Positions 8,634 to 15,819 of a stretch of 33,538 nt of DNA are shown piece by piece. The notes below the pieces were generated by a model, which saw nothing but the letters and a program-made list of their open reading frames with translations, had not been told where the DNA came from and did not search any database. The stretch covers positions 1 through 33,538 of the forward strand of contig NZ_QWZQ01000036.1 of the NCBI RefSeq assembly GCF_003885105.1, written 5' to 3'. Position 1 is the stretch's first letter. Each line of letters begins with the position of its first letter. The translations under genes were made by a program, and so were the position numbers. The stretch is from Lactiplantibacillus garii (GTDB lineage: Bacteria > Bacillota > Bacilli > Lactobacillales > Lactobacillaceae).

Positions 8634-9251
8634 TTATTTATGATAAAGTGCCGGCACCTGCCCGACCCACGCGTTATAAGTTGCCAACGTCTGTGGGTAG
8701 ACCGGGGCGCCCTTTTGCACGAGGTAGTCCAAGGTGTGCTGGATCTGGTAACGCACCCCGTCCGCCAAAGACTGCTTGGTTAACTTGCGGGCGTCGTCCA
8801 CGCCCGGAAAATCGCGGGCCGGTTCAATGAAGTCGGCCATGAAAACGATCTGTTCGAGCTTGGTCATATACGGCGCGCCCACGGTGTGTAAGCGGACCGC
8901 GTTTAAAATGGCTTCGTTGTAAATGTTAAGCTCGGTTTTAAGCAGTTCGGCCCCGACGTACCCGTGCCAAACCCCGTTGCCGTAGGAGACCAGGTTCGGG
9001 TCCATCCGGTGGGATTTGATCAGGTCGATAAAGGTCTCCGCGGGCCGCTGCTTGGCGTAGTCGTGTAACAGCCCGGCAATGCCGGCTAATTCCACGTCGA
9101 CACCGTTCGCCTTGGCGAGTTTACGGGCGGTCGTTTCCACCCGCAAACAGTGCTGGTAACGCTTATCGGTCAACTGGGCCGCCACTTTGGCCATTAAGGC
9201 TTCGTGGGTGTACGGCACGAGGTGTTCCTGGTACTCAATTACTTTGCTCAT
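8634..9251 (-). CDS. yqeK: HD-domain hydrolase YqeK, probable Ap4A hydrolase
   Basis: A 205-aa HD-superfamily metal-dependent phosphohydrolase. Homologues have been shown to hydrolyse diadenosine tetraphosphate symmetrically. The metal site can be read as His34 (YQHCLRVE), His63-Asp64 (LLHDYAK), HGYVGAELL and LHTVGAPYM. The start is placed at the ATG at 9251, with GAGGAG ten bases upstream; a TTG at 9269 is less likely. The gene overlaps the end of nadD by 17 bases, which suggests translational coupling. The nadD-yqeK-rsfS order is the standard Firmicutes one. Confidence 0.93.
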   Translation of the reverse strand: MSKVIEYQEHLVPYTHEALMAKVAAQLTDKRYQHCLRVETTARKLAKANGVDVELAGIAGLLHDYAKQRPAETFIDLIKSHRMDPNLVSYGNGVWHGYVGAELLKTELNIYNEAILNAVRLHTVGAPYMTKLEQIVFMADFIEPARDFPGVDDARKLTKQSLADGVRYQIQHTLDYLVQKGAPVYPQTLATYNAWVGQVPALYHK

Positions 9252-9870
9252 AAAGATGATGCTCCTCAATATAAGCGGCCACCGCGTCCGGTACCAAGTA
9301 GCGGACCGTGTGACCGTGGCTGATTTTTTTACGGATCTGCGTGGAACTGATATCGATCAGCGGCGCGTCGACCCAGATCACCGGGTACTGACTGGTCGTC
9401 GGGTAACCTGTCCGCTTAATGCCGACAAAGGTCACCAACTTAACTAAGTCGTTGATCCGGTACCACGTATGCAAGTAGTCGACCATGTCGCCCCCGATAA
9501 TGAAGTAGTACTGGGTATCGGGGTGTTGGGCCTTTAAGGCCTTAATGGTGTCGTAGGAGTAACTTTTGCCGCCCCGTTTGATCTCGGCCGTTTCGAGGCG
9601 AAACAGCGGGTTATCGGCAATCGCCGCTTGCACCATGTTGACCCGGTCGACCGCCGGGATGGTCTTTTTTTCATCCACGTGCGGCGGCTGAGCGTCCGGC
9701 ATAAAGCGGACCTCGTCCAAACCTAACTGGTCGCCAACCTGCTGTGCCATAATCAAATGACCCAAATGCGGTGGGTTAAACGTGCCACCTAAAAGGCCAA
9801 CGCGCCGGTGCGGTAAAGCCGTCACCGTTTCCGTCAGCACCTTTGTCGCTGTTTGATTAACCGTGTGCAC
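9235..9870 (-). CDS. nadD: Nicotinate-nucleotide adenylyltransferase
   Basis: NadD transfers AMP from ATP to nicotinate mononucleotide, giving deamido-NAD, a late step of NAD synthesis. The nucleotidyltransferase motif GGTFNPPHLGH is at residues 28-38, and the second conserved block ISSTQIRKKI is near the C-terminus. FIIGGDMVDYLHTW is the family's middle block. The start is the GTG at 9870, with GGGAGG eight bases upstream; the 20-residue lead before the first strand is slightly long but normal for lactobacilli. It follows yhbY after 13 bases. Confidence 0.96.
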   Translation of the reverse strand: MHTVNQTATKVLTETVTALPHRRVGLLGGTFNPPHLGHLIMAQQVGDQLGLDEVRFMPDAQPPHVDEKKTIPAVDRVNMVQAAIADNPLFRLETAEIKRGGKSYSYDTIKALKAQHPDTQYYFIIGGDMVDYLHTWYRINDLVKLVTFVGIKRTGYPTTSQYPVIWVDAPLIDISSTQIRKKISHGHTVRYLVPDAVAAYIEEHHLYEQSN

Positions 9871-9883
9871 CCGTGATTCCTCC

Positions 9884-10198
9884 CTACAACTTATCGACTT
9901 CTAATGAATAGTGCTGGTCGTCTTCGTGACTAGCCGGCATGTATAACACTAAGACCCGCCCGATCGTTTGCACGACCGTGATCGACGTGTTTTCTTCGAT
10001 GGCCGCCTTTACTTCGGCGGTCGTCACGTCGGCGTTTTGTAAAATGTTGACTTTGATCAGTTCGCGTTTATCCAACGCACCGACCAGTTGAGCCAACCAT
10101 TCTTGACTTAACCCATTTTTACCCACGGCAAACAGCGGCCGCATGTTGTGGGCTTCGCCCCGTAAGTAGTGTTTCTGTTTTCCACGTAAATTTTCCAT
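9884..10198 (-). CDS. yhbY: CRM-domain RNA-binding protein YhbY
   Basis: A 104-aa single-domain CRM protein that associates with pre-50S particles in E. coli. The start MENLRGKQKHYLRGEAHNM and the GKNG loop (KH-like GxxG) are diagnostic. IEENTSITVVQTIGRVLVLY is the closing strand-helix region. It lies between yqeH and nadD with short gaps, in the normal ribosome-assembly operon. Confidence 0.94.
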   Translation of the reverse strand: MENLRGKQKHYLRGEAHNMRPLFAVGKNGLSQEWLAQLVGALDKRELIKVNILQNADVTTAEVKAAIEENTSITVVQTIGRVLVLYMPASHEDDQHYSLEVDKL

Positions 10199-10213
10199 TA
10201 ATTAATAAAGCTC

Positions 10214-11350
10214 CTATTTCTTATTGATCATCGCGGGCCGCGTTAACACGTCCACGCCCTTGGGTGCCCAGCCGGCGACCCGGGTATCGGCCGGAACCGT
10301 GACCCAGCCTAAGCCTTCAAACACCACGTCGCTCGTGGCGGTCGTCTTAAATTCGTGCCGGACTAACGGTGGGAAGTTTTTAACGGCGTCACCGGTTGGC
10401 GGCGTGATTAATTCCCCCACGTGCTTGGTGTAAAAGTTGTCGGCGTTTTCCGTCCGGGTCCGGTGCAGCGGCAAGTTGTTATCCACGTAGACCGTGCCGG
10501 CCGGCTTGATGGTATCGATAATGTCTAAGCGGGCCACCCCGCCCAAGAACAACGTTTGACCGTTGCCCAGCTGGTAACCCTTCGGTCGAATTTCCTTTTG
10601 CGGTGACACCAGCTTCAAATCGTCCCCGTTTAACACGTGAGCCATTTGTTCGGGATGGATGATTCCGGGCGTGTCGACCATCTTATGACCGTCGTCCAGC
10701 GGAATTTCAATTTTATCCAAGGTCGTGCCGGGGAAGCGCGACGTGGTGATCAGGTCCTTCAAGCCGGTATTGTTCGCAATGATCCGGTTGATCAGGGTCG
10801 ATTTACCCACGTTGGTGACTCCCACGACGTACACGTCGCGGCCGCGACGGTACTTTTCAATTAGGGCCAGCAAGTCGTCGATCGCGTGACCCTTTTTGGC
10901 ACTGGTCAACGCGACGTCGACCGGCTTAATGCCCTGGGCGCGCACCTGTTGGTTCATCCATTCACGCAGCTTCGTCCGCCGGAGCTGGCGTGGCAAAACG
11001 TCTTCCTTATTTCCGACCAGCAGGACCGGGTTGTCCCCAACGAAACGTTGGAGCCCCGGAATAATACTGCCGTTCAAGTCAAAGATGTCAACCACGTACA
11101 CCACGAGCGCGTTGGCTTCCCGAATGGTCGCTAACAAGTGGCGGAAATCGTCGTCGCTTAACGCGACCGGCACGATTTCGTTGTAATGCCGTAACCGGAA
11201 GCAGCGCTGACAATAAAGGTCACGCGTGTCGCTCTCCAAAGCCTTGCGCAACGCACTGGCCGGGGTGTAACCCGCGGCGGTCGCGTCGGTAGTTTGAATG
11301 GCGGCTCCACAGCCGATACAATATAAAGTTTCCTGAGTTGTTTCACTCAC
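10214..11350 (-). CDS. yqeH: Ribosome biogenesis GTPase YqeH
   Basis: YqeH is a circularly permuted GTPase needed for 30S subunit assembly. A zinc finger is formed by Cys11, Cys14, Cys47 and Cys50. The G motifs run in the permuted order: G4 NKED (114-117), G5 SAK (150-152), G1 GVTNVGKS (177-184) and G3 DTPG (226-229). The C-terminal third is the RNA-binding region. Length 378 aa is normal. The start is the GTG at 11350, which overlaps the yqeG stop by one base (TAGTG), with AGGAGG nine bases upstream. Confidence 0.96.
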   Translation of the reverse strand: MSETTQETLYCIGCGAAIQTTDATAAGYTPASALRKALESDTRDLYCQRCFRLRHYNEIVPVALSDDDFRHLLATIREANALVVYVVDIFDLNGSIIPGLQRFVGDNPVLLVGNKEDVLPRQLRRTKLREWMNQQVRAQGIKPVDVALTSAKKGHAIDDLLALIEKYRRGRDVYVVGVTNVGKSTLINRIIANNTGLKDLITTSRFPGTTLDKIEIPLDDGHKMVDTPGIIHPEQMAHVLNGDDLKLVSPQKEIRPKGYQLGNGQTLFLGGVARLDIIDTIKPAGTVYVDNNLPLHRTRTENADNFYTKHVGELITPPTGDAVKNFPPLVRHEFKTTATSDVVFEGLGWVTVPADTRVAGWAPKGVDVLTRPAMINKK

Positions 11351-11877
11351 TATTTAAGTTCCTCCTGAAAATGCATGTCTGGATAAACGTGTGCTAACCG
11401 TAACTTAATGAAGCGTTCAAAAAAGCGGTTGATACGGGTATTCCACGCGTCGGTCGTCACCAGCGGTTTAACTAAGATACTGTTCACGCCCGCCAAGTGG
11501 GCCGCCCACATGTCCGTGATGTACTGGTCCCCGACCATCACCACTTCGTCGCGCCGCAAGTTCAAATTGTGCCGCGCCTTCGCAATGCCCAGTGGTAACG
11601 GTTTGAGCGCCCGCGAAACGAACGGCAGCTCCAGCGTTGCTAACGCCTTGGCAATCCGGGGTTCCGAATTATTGGAAACCACGACTAACGGGATCCCCGC
11701 GTCTTGCAGCGCGTGCATCCACTTTTTGAGTTCCGGGGTACCGTCCGGATTATCCCAAGCAATCAGAGTGTTGTCGAGGTCGGCAAACACCGCTTTAATG
11801 CCCCGCGCGCGTAACTGCGCCGGCGTGACGTTGTAGATTGCTGGTATCATCCAAGTTGGTTTAAATTGCTTAATCAT
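11350..11877 (-). CDS. yqeG: YqeG family HAD phosphatase
   Basis: A 175-aa HAD-superfamily (IIIA) phosphatase. The nucleophile motif is FADLDNT (residues 31-37), VVSNN gives motif II, and VVMVGDQYITDMWAA gives the C-terminal acidic motif. Family members act as phosphatases on lipid or sugar phosphates; in cyanobacteria and plants a homologue is a phosphatidylglycerophosphatase, but the substrate here is not shown. The start is the ATG at 11877 with AAGGGG upstream; an upstream in-frame extension has no ribosome site. It is the first gene of the operon that runs to tmcAL. Confidence 0.92.
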   Translation of the reverse strand: MIKQFKPTWMIPAIYNVTPAQLRARGIKAVFADLDNTLIAWDNPDGTPELKKWMHALQDAGIPLVVVSNNSEPRIAKALATLELPFVSRALKPLPLGIAKARHNLNLRRDEVVMVGDQYITDMWAAHLAGVNSILVKPLVTTDAWNTRINRFFERFIKLRLAHVYPDMHFQEELK

Positions 11878-11922
11878 CGTTATCCCCTTCGCTTCTGCTG
11901 AATTATTGGTTCGAGGTCGCAC

Positions 11923-12236
11923 CCCACTAGCCCCATTTTATCATACTAAAACCTTAAATACCGGCGCAAAAAGCCAGAACTGCCGGATAATCGCGACCAG
12001 GCCGCGATTTTTGGGTCATCATTATATATTAATTTGTTTTTATAAAATTAGCAACTGAAATTCACCCGCGCGACGTTACCCGGCTAGTTGGCTGAGCGCA
12101 CGAACTACCCCATTTTTCCCAGTAATGCAAGTAAAACCTCTTGAAAATACGTTCACAAATTTTGACCAGTGCGTTATATTAACGGTGTACCTAGAAACGT
12201 TACTTAATTGTGACCCATAGAATAGGAGGTTTTTGC
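11923..12236. promoter_or_regulatory. Divergent intergenic region between the yqeG operon and the glycosyltransferase operon
   Basis: This 314-base region separates divergent operons. For the minus strand it holds an extended -10 element TGATAAAAT (11943-11935) about 58 bases before yqeG, and a further TATAAT (12026-12021). For the plus strand it holds the promoter at 12152-12180. A short hairpin with five U residues at 11989-12012 is oriented for the plus strand although no plus-strand gene precedes it. No open reading frame of note was found. Confidence 0.55.
12152..12180 (+). promoter_or_regulatory. Promoter of the PgaD-like/glycosyltransferase operon
   Basis: TTCACA (12152-12157), a 17-base spacer and TATATT (12175-12180) form a good sigma-A-type promoter. 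The predicted leader is about 50 bases and ends with AGGAGG (12224-12229) before the ATG at 12237. Confidence 0.65.
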
Positions 12237-12719
12237 ATGGAAAAGAAAGACGTCATGAAGCAGTACGTGACCGACAAGTACTTCTCCAAGGGCCACTGGT
12301 GGACCAAGATCTGGCAGACCCTGGTCGCCATCATTGGCTGGATCTGCGTGGCGATCCCGGTCTACTGGACGGTGTCGTCGACCGTGCTGGCGAATAACCA
12401 GCGGGTGATCCACGCTTGGAAGTACGAAGAAGGAAAGACCCTCTTTTACTTTTTTGACCGGTTCTTCATCATTGCATTCATTATTATTGCCATCGTGGTC
12501 ATCATTTCCACGATTCATAATAACCACCGCGTCAAACAACACATTAGTAAGGAGATCCAGTACGACCAGGACGAGTTGGACATTCGCAAACGGCGGTTAA
12601 ACGACTTTTATGGTCACCGTTTCGGCCAACAAACGTTCCGCCAACACGTCAAACACTACACCGTCGATCCCGAACAAAACTTGGAACCGGACGAAATTCA
12701 TAAATTATACGAGGACTAG
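12237..12719 (+). CDS. Small two-TM membrane protein, PgaD/IcaD-like accessory protein
   Basis: A 160-aa membrane protein with two predicted transmembrane helices (about residues 25-50 and 75-100, the second very rich in Ile) and a charged cytoplasmic C-terminus. The first residues and the C-terminus are highly charged. It ends three bases before a processive family-2 glycosyltransferase gene. This order and topology resemble the PgaD or IcaD partners of PgaC/IcaA polysaccharide synthases, which supports an accessory role. The assignment rests on size, topology and context; I see no family-specific catalytic motif. The ATG at 12237 follows AGGAGG; an in-frame upstream extension has no ribosome site. 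Confidence 0.6.
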   Translation: MEKKDVMKQYVTDKYFSKGHWWTKIWQTLVAIIGWICVAIPVYWTVSSTVLANNQRVIHAWKYEEGKTLFYFFDRFFIIAFIIIAIVVIISTIHNNHRVKQHISKEIQYDQDELDIRKRRLNDFYGHRFGQQTFRQHVKHYTVDPEQNLEPDEIHKLYED

Positions 12720-12722
12720 CTT

Positions 12723-14033
12723 ATGGAAACTTTACAAGTTTTACAGCCGTTCGAAAGTGTCTGGAACTTCGTCTTACTACTACTGGTGTCCTACCCGATC
12801 CTGGGCGCGTTTGCCTGGTTCGTCGGCGTGTTGTGTTACCAGTTGCTTTACCGGCACCGGCACACCGACGACGTGGAGTTTAAGCCGCTCGCGGCTAAGG
12901 ACCAGCCGCTGATCACCATCATGATCCCGGCACACAACGAAGAAGTCATGATCGAACACACCATCGACTACTTAATGACCAGTTTAAACTACGCCAACTA
13001 CGAAGTGCTCGTCACCGACGACGGCTCGACCGACGACACGCCGGCCATTCTGGAACGCCTGCAAACGAAGTACGATAACTTGCGGGTCGTTACCATTACC
13101 AAAAATCAAGGGAAGGCCCACGCCTTTAACGTGGGGGTCGGTTTTGCCCGCGGCGAATTTATTTTGAGTAACGACGCCGATTCAATTCCCGAACCGGACG
13201 CCCTTTGGAAGTACATGAGTTACTTTTTGGGTGAAGAACACGCCAACACCGCCGCCGTTACGGCCAACATGGACGTGCAGAACCGCAGCGCCATCATCGC
13301 CAAGTCCCAGACTGTTGAATTTTCCAGCATCGTCGGCGTGATCAAACGCAGCCAGGTCAGCGCCCTCGGTAACATGTACGCCTACAGTGGCGCCAACACG
13401 ATGTACCGCCGCGACGCCCTGATCGACGTCGGCCTGTTCCGGCAAGACCGCGCGACCGAAGACATCAGTATCGCCTGGGACCACCAGCTAAACGGCTGGA
13501 CGACCGTCTTTTCACCGGACATCCTGTTTTACATGAACGTTCCCGAAAACTTAAAGGCCCTCTACCACCAGCGCAAACGCTGGGCTAAGGGGGGCACCGA
13601 AGTCTTACTGACCAACTTTAAGCGGGTCGTCAGCCATCCCGGTAAATACCTCAAACAGTGGGCCTTCATTACCGACCAAACGTTGAGTATCATCTGGGCG
13701 CTGTTCTTCTTTATTTCAACGATCATCTTTTTGATCTCGCTGGTGACCTTCGTTTTCACTGGCAATTACGAGCGGGTCTACCACATGTTCTGCATGGCCT
13801 TCATCTTCGTCACCTTCGAGATGTTCGCCGGCCTGCTTCAACTGTTGTCCGCGTTAGTCGTCGACGACCGCGGTCGCAAGTTGAAGTACCTGATTTTTAT
13901 GCCGCTTTACATGCTGATCTACTGGCAGGTCAACGCCTTGGCGTTAGTGACAACGCTGATTCCCGCCATTAAAACCATCATGGGTTACGGCAGCGGGACC
14001 TGGGTCAGTCCCGAACGCAAACATACAACCTAA
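12723..14033 (+). CDS. Processive family-2 glycosyltransferase, PgaC/IcaA-like
   Basis: A 436-aa membrane glycosyltransferase. There is one N-terminal membrane segment (about 15-42), a GT-A catalytic domain, then C-terminal membrane segments (about 310-430). The processive-synthase signature is complete: TDDGSTDD (98-105), DADS (151-154), TED (245-247) and QRKRW (283-287). Related enzymes make poly-beta-1,6-N-acetylglucosamine, hyaluronan or cellulose; overall layout is closest to PgaC/IcaA. Together with the small membrane protein in front it probably polymerises and exports an extracellular polysaccharide. No deacetylase (PgaB/IcaB) or hydrolase is next to it, so the polymer and its processing are open. 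Confidence 0.85.
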   Translation: METLQVLQPFESVWNFVLLLLVSYPILGAFAWFVGVLCYQLLYRHRHTDDVEFKPLAAKDQPLITIMIPAHNEEVMIEHTIDYLMTSLNYANYEVLVTDDGSTDDTPAILERLQTKYDNLRVVTITKNQGKAHAFNVGVGFARGEFILSNDADSIPEPDALWKYMSYFLGEEHANTAAVTANMDVQNRSAIIAKSQTVEFSSIVGVIKRSQVSALGNMYAYSGANTMYRRDALIDVGLFRQDRATEDISIAWDHQLNGWTTVFSPDILFYMNVPENLKALYHQRKRWAKGGTEVLLTNFKRVVSHPGKYLKQWAFITDQTLSIIWALFFFISTIIFLISLVTFVFTGNYERVYHMFCMAFIFVTFEMFAGLLQLLSALVVDDRGRKLKYLIFMPLYMLIYWQVNALALVTTLIPAIKTIMGYGSGTWVSPERKHTT

Positions 14034-14047
14034 ATTTAAAGCACTTT

Positions 14048-14082
14048 AAGGGATCACGGAATTTTGTTCCGGGTCCCTTTTT
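14048..14082 (+). terminator. Terminator of the glycosyltransferase operon
   Basis: AAGGGA pairs with TCCCTT and CGGAA with TTCCG around a TTTTG loop, followed by a T-run (14078-14082), 15 bases after the stop codon. Confidence 0.85.
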
Positions 14083-14096
14083 AGTACGCACCCGCC

Positions 14097-14125
14097 GTCA
14101 ATTAGTTTAATTTCGTCTAATTGAC
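14097..14125. repeat. Perfect 9-bp inverted repeat before a promoter-like region
   Basis: GTCAATTAG (14097-14105) and CTAATTGAC (14117-14125) are separated by 11 bases. The repeat ends directly before the probable -35 region of the gene at 14220, which is a usual place for an activator or repressor site. The similar promoter at 14730 lacks it. Confidence 0.5.
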
Positions 14126-14154
14126 TATTCAAGTCGCTGATAATTAGCTATACT
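14126..14154 (+). promoter_or_regulatory. Probable promoter of the gene at 14220
   Basis: TATTCA, a 17-base spacer and TATACT (14149-14154). The stretch ATAATTAGCTATACTAA matches ATAATTTGCTACGCTAA at the corresponding place before the gene at 14832, which supports a shared promoter form. Confidence 0.45.
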
Positions 14155-14168
14155 AACAAAGGTTCGCC

Positions 14169-14197
14169 CGACCAAATGCTGACGTCGTAAAAAGCTG
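14169..14197 (+). promoter_or_regulatory. Conserved 29-bp leader element, copy 1
   Basis: The element runs from CGACCAAAT through CTGACGTCG to AAAAGCTG. It ends 22 bases before the ATG at 14220, just ahead of the ribosome site. It is identical at 26 of 29 positions to copy 2 at 14780-14808. CGAC and GTCG within it could pair around an 11-base loop, and GACGTC is itself palindromic. Confidence 0.6.
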
Positions 14198-14219
14198 TTC
14201 TTTTTTGGAGGAATCATTT

Positions 14220-14561
14220 ATGGAAGAAAACGGGAAACGCGTGCCGGACGAAGTCAAAGGCTGGAACTGGGGCGCGTTCATGTTCAGTTTTATCTGGGGG
14301 ATCGGGAATAAAACGTACCTACCATTACTCACGTTAATTCCCGTCTTTAACATTGTCTGGGTCTTCGTTGTTGGTTTTAAGGGCAACGGTTGGGCTTGGC
14401 AAAAGGGGAACTATCAAGACGTGGAAACTTTTAAAGCGGTCCAAGCGACTTGGAACCGCGCCGGAATCGTGCAATTCATCATTGCCATCCTGATTGTCGT
14501 CCTGTACTTCACGGTCATCGCTACCGCCCTGACCGCCCTATTTGGGAACTACGACGTTTAA
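14220..14561 (+). CDS. Small membrane protein with WNWGAF and GNxWAW motifs
   Basis: A 113-aa protein with three hydrophobic segments (about residues 18-34, 38-58 and 82-108). Trp and Gly motifs stand out: GWNWGAFMFSFIWGIGNK near the start and FKGNGWAW in the middle, followed by a soluble linker rich in Gln. Small membrane proteins with this Trp pattern are widespread in Firmicutes, but I know of no established function. The ATG at 14220 has GGAGG upstream; a more upstream in-frame ATG would overlap that site. The gene shares its leader element with the TM2 gene 600 bases downstream, so the two may be regulated together although each has its own terminator. Confidence 0.75.
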   Translation: MEENGKRVPDEVKGWNWGAFMFSFIWGIGNKTYLPLLTLIPVFNIVWVFVVGFKGNGWAWQKGNYQDVETFKAVQATWNRAGIVQFIIAILIVVLYFTVIATALTALFGNYDV

Positions 14562-14578
14562 CTTATCAAGCATTATCC

Positions 14579-14622
14579 GCCCGCTTCGTGGTAGCCCAGC
14601 TGCTTACGAAACGGGCTTTTTT
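14579..14622 (+). terminator. Terminator after the WNWGAF membrane-protein gene
   Basis: GCCCG (14579-14583) pairs with CGGGC (14612-14616), and TTCGT with ACGAA inside it, followed by six T residues. It lies 18 bases after the stop codon. Confidence 0.85.
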
Positions 14623-14729
14623 GTTCGTCATTAGGACCCCACTCAATTAATATAATAAATTTTTACTGAGGACTGCCGCCCCCAAGTCGCCCGCCGCGCT
14701 TGTTTTTATAAGCAAAATTCTCACCAATC

Positions 14730-14758
14730 TATCCAAACACTTAATAATTTGCTACGCT
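14730..14758 (+). promoter_or_regulatory. Probable promoter of the TM2-domain gene
   Basis: TATCCA, a 17-base spacer and TACGCT (14753-14758). Both boxes are poor matches to the sigma-A consensus, but they align in spacing and sequence with the promoter region at 14126-14154. Confidence 0.4.
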
Positions 14759-14779
14759 AAACGAACTGCATTAGTTTAG

Positions 14780-14808
14780 CGACCAAATCCTGACGTCGAT
14801 AAAAGCTG
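14780..14808 (+). promoter_or_regulatory. Conserved 29-bp leader element, copy 2
   Basis: The second copy of the element described at 14169. It differs at three positions (10, 20 and 21) and ends 23 bases before the ATG at 14832, the same position relative to the gene as copy 1. Confidence 0.6.
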
Positions 14809-14831
14809 CGTACTTTGGGGGAATTATAATT

Positions 14832-15167
14832 ATGGAACTGACGACTTTGCGTCGATTAACGAAAGAAGAATTGCAATTTGTCAAAAAGGAAGTCGACAGC
14901 CGGGCTAAGTCCCCGGTCGTCGCCTACTGTCTCTGGCTATTTTTTGGCCTGCTGGGTGGCCACCGCTATTATTTAAATAAATCCCGCAGCGCCGTTGTCA
15001 TGACCGCCCTGTTGTTTATTTTTGGGGGGTTCACCGTCGGTTTGATCATTAGTGGGCTTTGGGCCCTGATCGACGTTTTTTTGATTTACCGCTGGTTGGC
15101 CCACGACAAACGAAACGTCGAGGACGCTACCGTACAAAACGTGTTGTTACGCCGGTCGTGGCGGTAA
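14832..15167 (+). CDS. TM2-domain membrane protein
   Basis: A 111-aa protein with a TM2 domain: two membrane helices joined by a short turn. The motif AYCLWLFFGLLGGHRYYLNK (about residues 31-50) is the TM2 signature, and the second helix carries GLWALIDVFLI, ending with the conserved Asp. A charged N-terminal helix and a short Arg-rich tail flank it. The biochemical role of bacterial TM2 proteins is not known. The ATG at 14832 follows GGGGG. It shares its leader element with the gene at 14220. Confidence 0.85.
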   Translation: MELTTLRRLTKEELQFVKKEVDSRAKSPVVAYCLWLFFGLLGGHRYYLNKSRSAVVMTALLFIFGGFTVGLIISGLWALIDVFLIYRWLAHDKRNVEDATVQNVLLRRSWR

Positions 15168-15176
15168 TTGACTAAC

Positions 15177-15235
15177 TATTAAAATCAGCGAAGGCGGCCA
15201 CGTCTAAATAACGTGGTTGCCTTCGCTGATTATTT
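15177..15235. terminator. Long bidirectional terminator between convergent genes
   Basis: Two 21-base arms (15183-15203 and 15211-15231) pair fully on the plus-strand RNA with two G.U pairs, closing a 7-base loop. T-rich stretches lie on both sides. It separates the plus-strand TM2 gene from the minus-strand antitoxin-like gene. Confidence 0.85.
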
Positions 15236-15238
15236 TAA

Positions 15239-15805
15239 TTATGAATGACGGGTTTTTAATTCAGCGAGCGGTCGTGGCGCTGTTTCTTTCTCACGAGCGC
15301 GCGCTAATTTTTTAACCAGCCCATCAATATTAAGATGACTTCTATCGAGTTTCTCTTCAATTAAAGTATAGTGTTGATCTACTAGAGCTGCTAGGCTAAA
15401 CGCGCTGCCAAAATATCTGAGTAAATTATCCTGAATCAACGATTGCAACCGCAATCCCCGCTCAATATCTGAGAGGGTACTATAGCTTATCCCTACAATG
15501 GCACTTGCTTCACGCAAATTCAAGTTTAAAGCGCGACGCTGCTTTTTGATCTCATCAGGGGTCAAAAAATGATATTTTTTCCGATACTGCGCGTAGTCAG
15601 CAATTAAGTTTTTATCCGGAAAATCAATTGGTTCTAACCAATTCTCCTCGTCATCAATTGGCTCCCCTTTCGGTACCCAATATTCATGTTGATTAACAAA
15701 ACTTTCCGTTGCAATTTTAACCGACTCGTCGACAATAATGACATTAAAGCACTCCATTTTATGAGTGGTCTTATTTAGATGTTTCACATTTTTAACGATG
15801 CGCAC
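15239..15805 (-). CDS. MqsA/YgiT-like antitoxin-type HTH protein without its zinc finger
   Basis: A 188-aa protein (from the GTG at 15805). Residues about 75-120 match the MqsA/YgiT-type module: YRKKYHFLTPDEIKKQR followed by an XRE helix-turn-helix (NLREASAIVGISYSTLSDIERG). In this family a Cys-x2-Cys zinc finger comes before it; here the aligned stretch reads YWVPKGEP and has no cysteine, so zinc binding is lost. The C-terminal 60 residues are charged and helical and unlike classic MqsA. The GTG start has AAAGG nine bases upstream; a TTG at 15841 is possible and would overlap the toxin remnant. The gene follows that remnant by 14 bases, in toxin-first order. Base composition is AT-richer than the surroundings, which suggests transfer. 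Confidence 0.65.
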   Translation of the reverse strand: MRIVKNVKHLNKTTHKMECFNVIIVDESVKIATESFVNQHEYWVPKGEPIDDEENWLEPIDFPDKNLIADYAQYRKKYHFLTPDEIKKQRRALNLNLREASAIVGISYSTLSDIERGLRLQSLIQDNLLRYFGSAFSLAALVDQHYTLIEEKLDRSHLNIDGLVKKLARAREKETAPRPLAELKTRHS

Positions 15806-15819
15806 GGCTCCCACCCTTT

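Noticed and set aside
12204-12542. Minus-strand open frame of 112 codons opposite the PgaD-like gene
   Set aside because: It is antisense to a gene with promoter and ribosome site, and its composition is that of a reverse-frame shadow.
14176-14190. A five-codon upstream reading frame (ATG CTG ACG TCG TAA) in leader copy 1
   Set aside because: The start codon is ATC in leader copy 2, so the frame is not conserved between the two elements.
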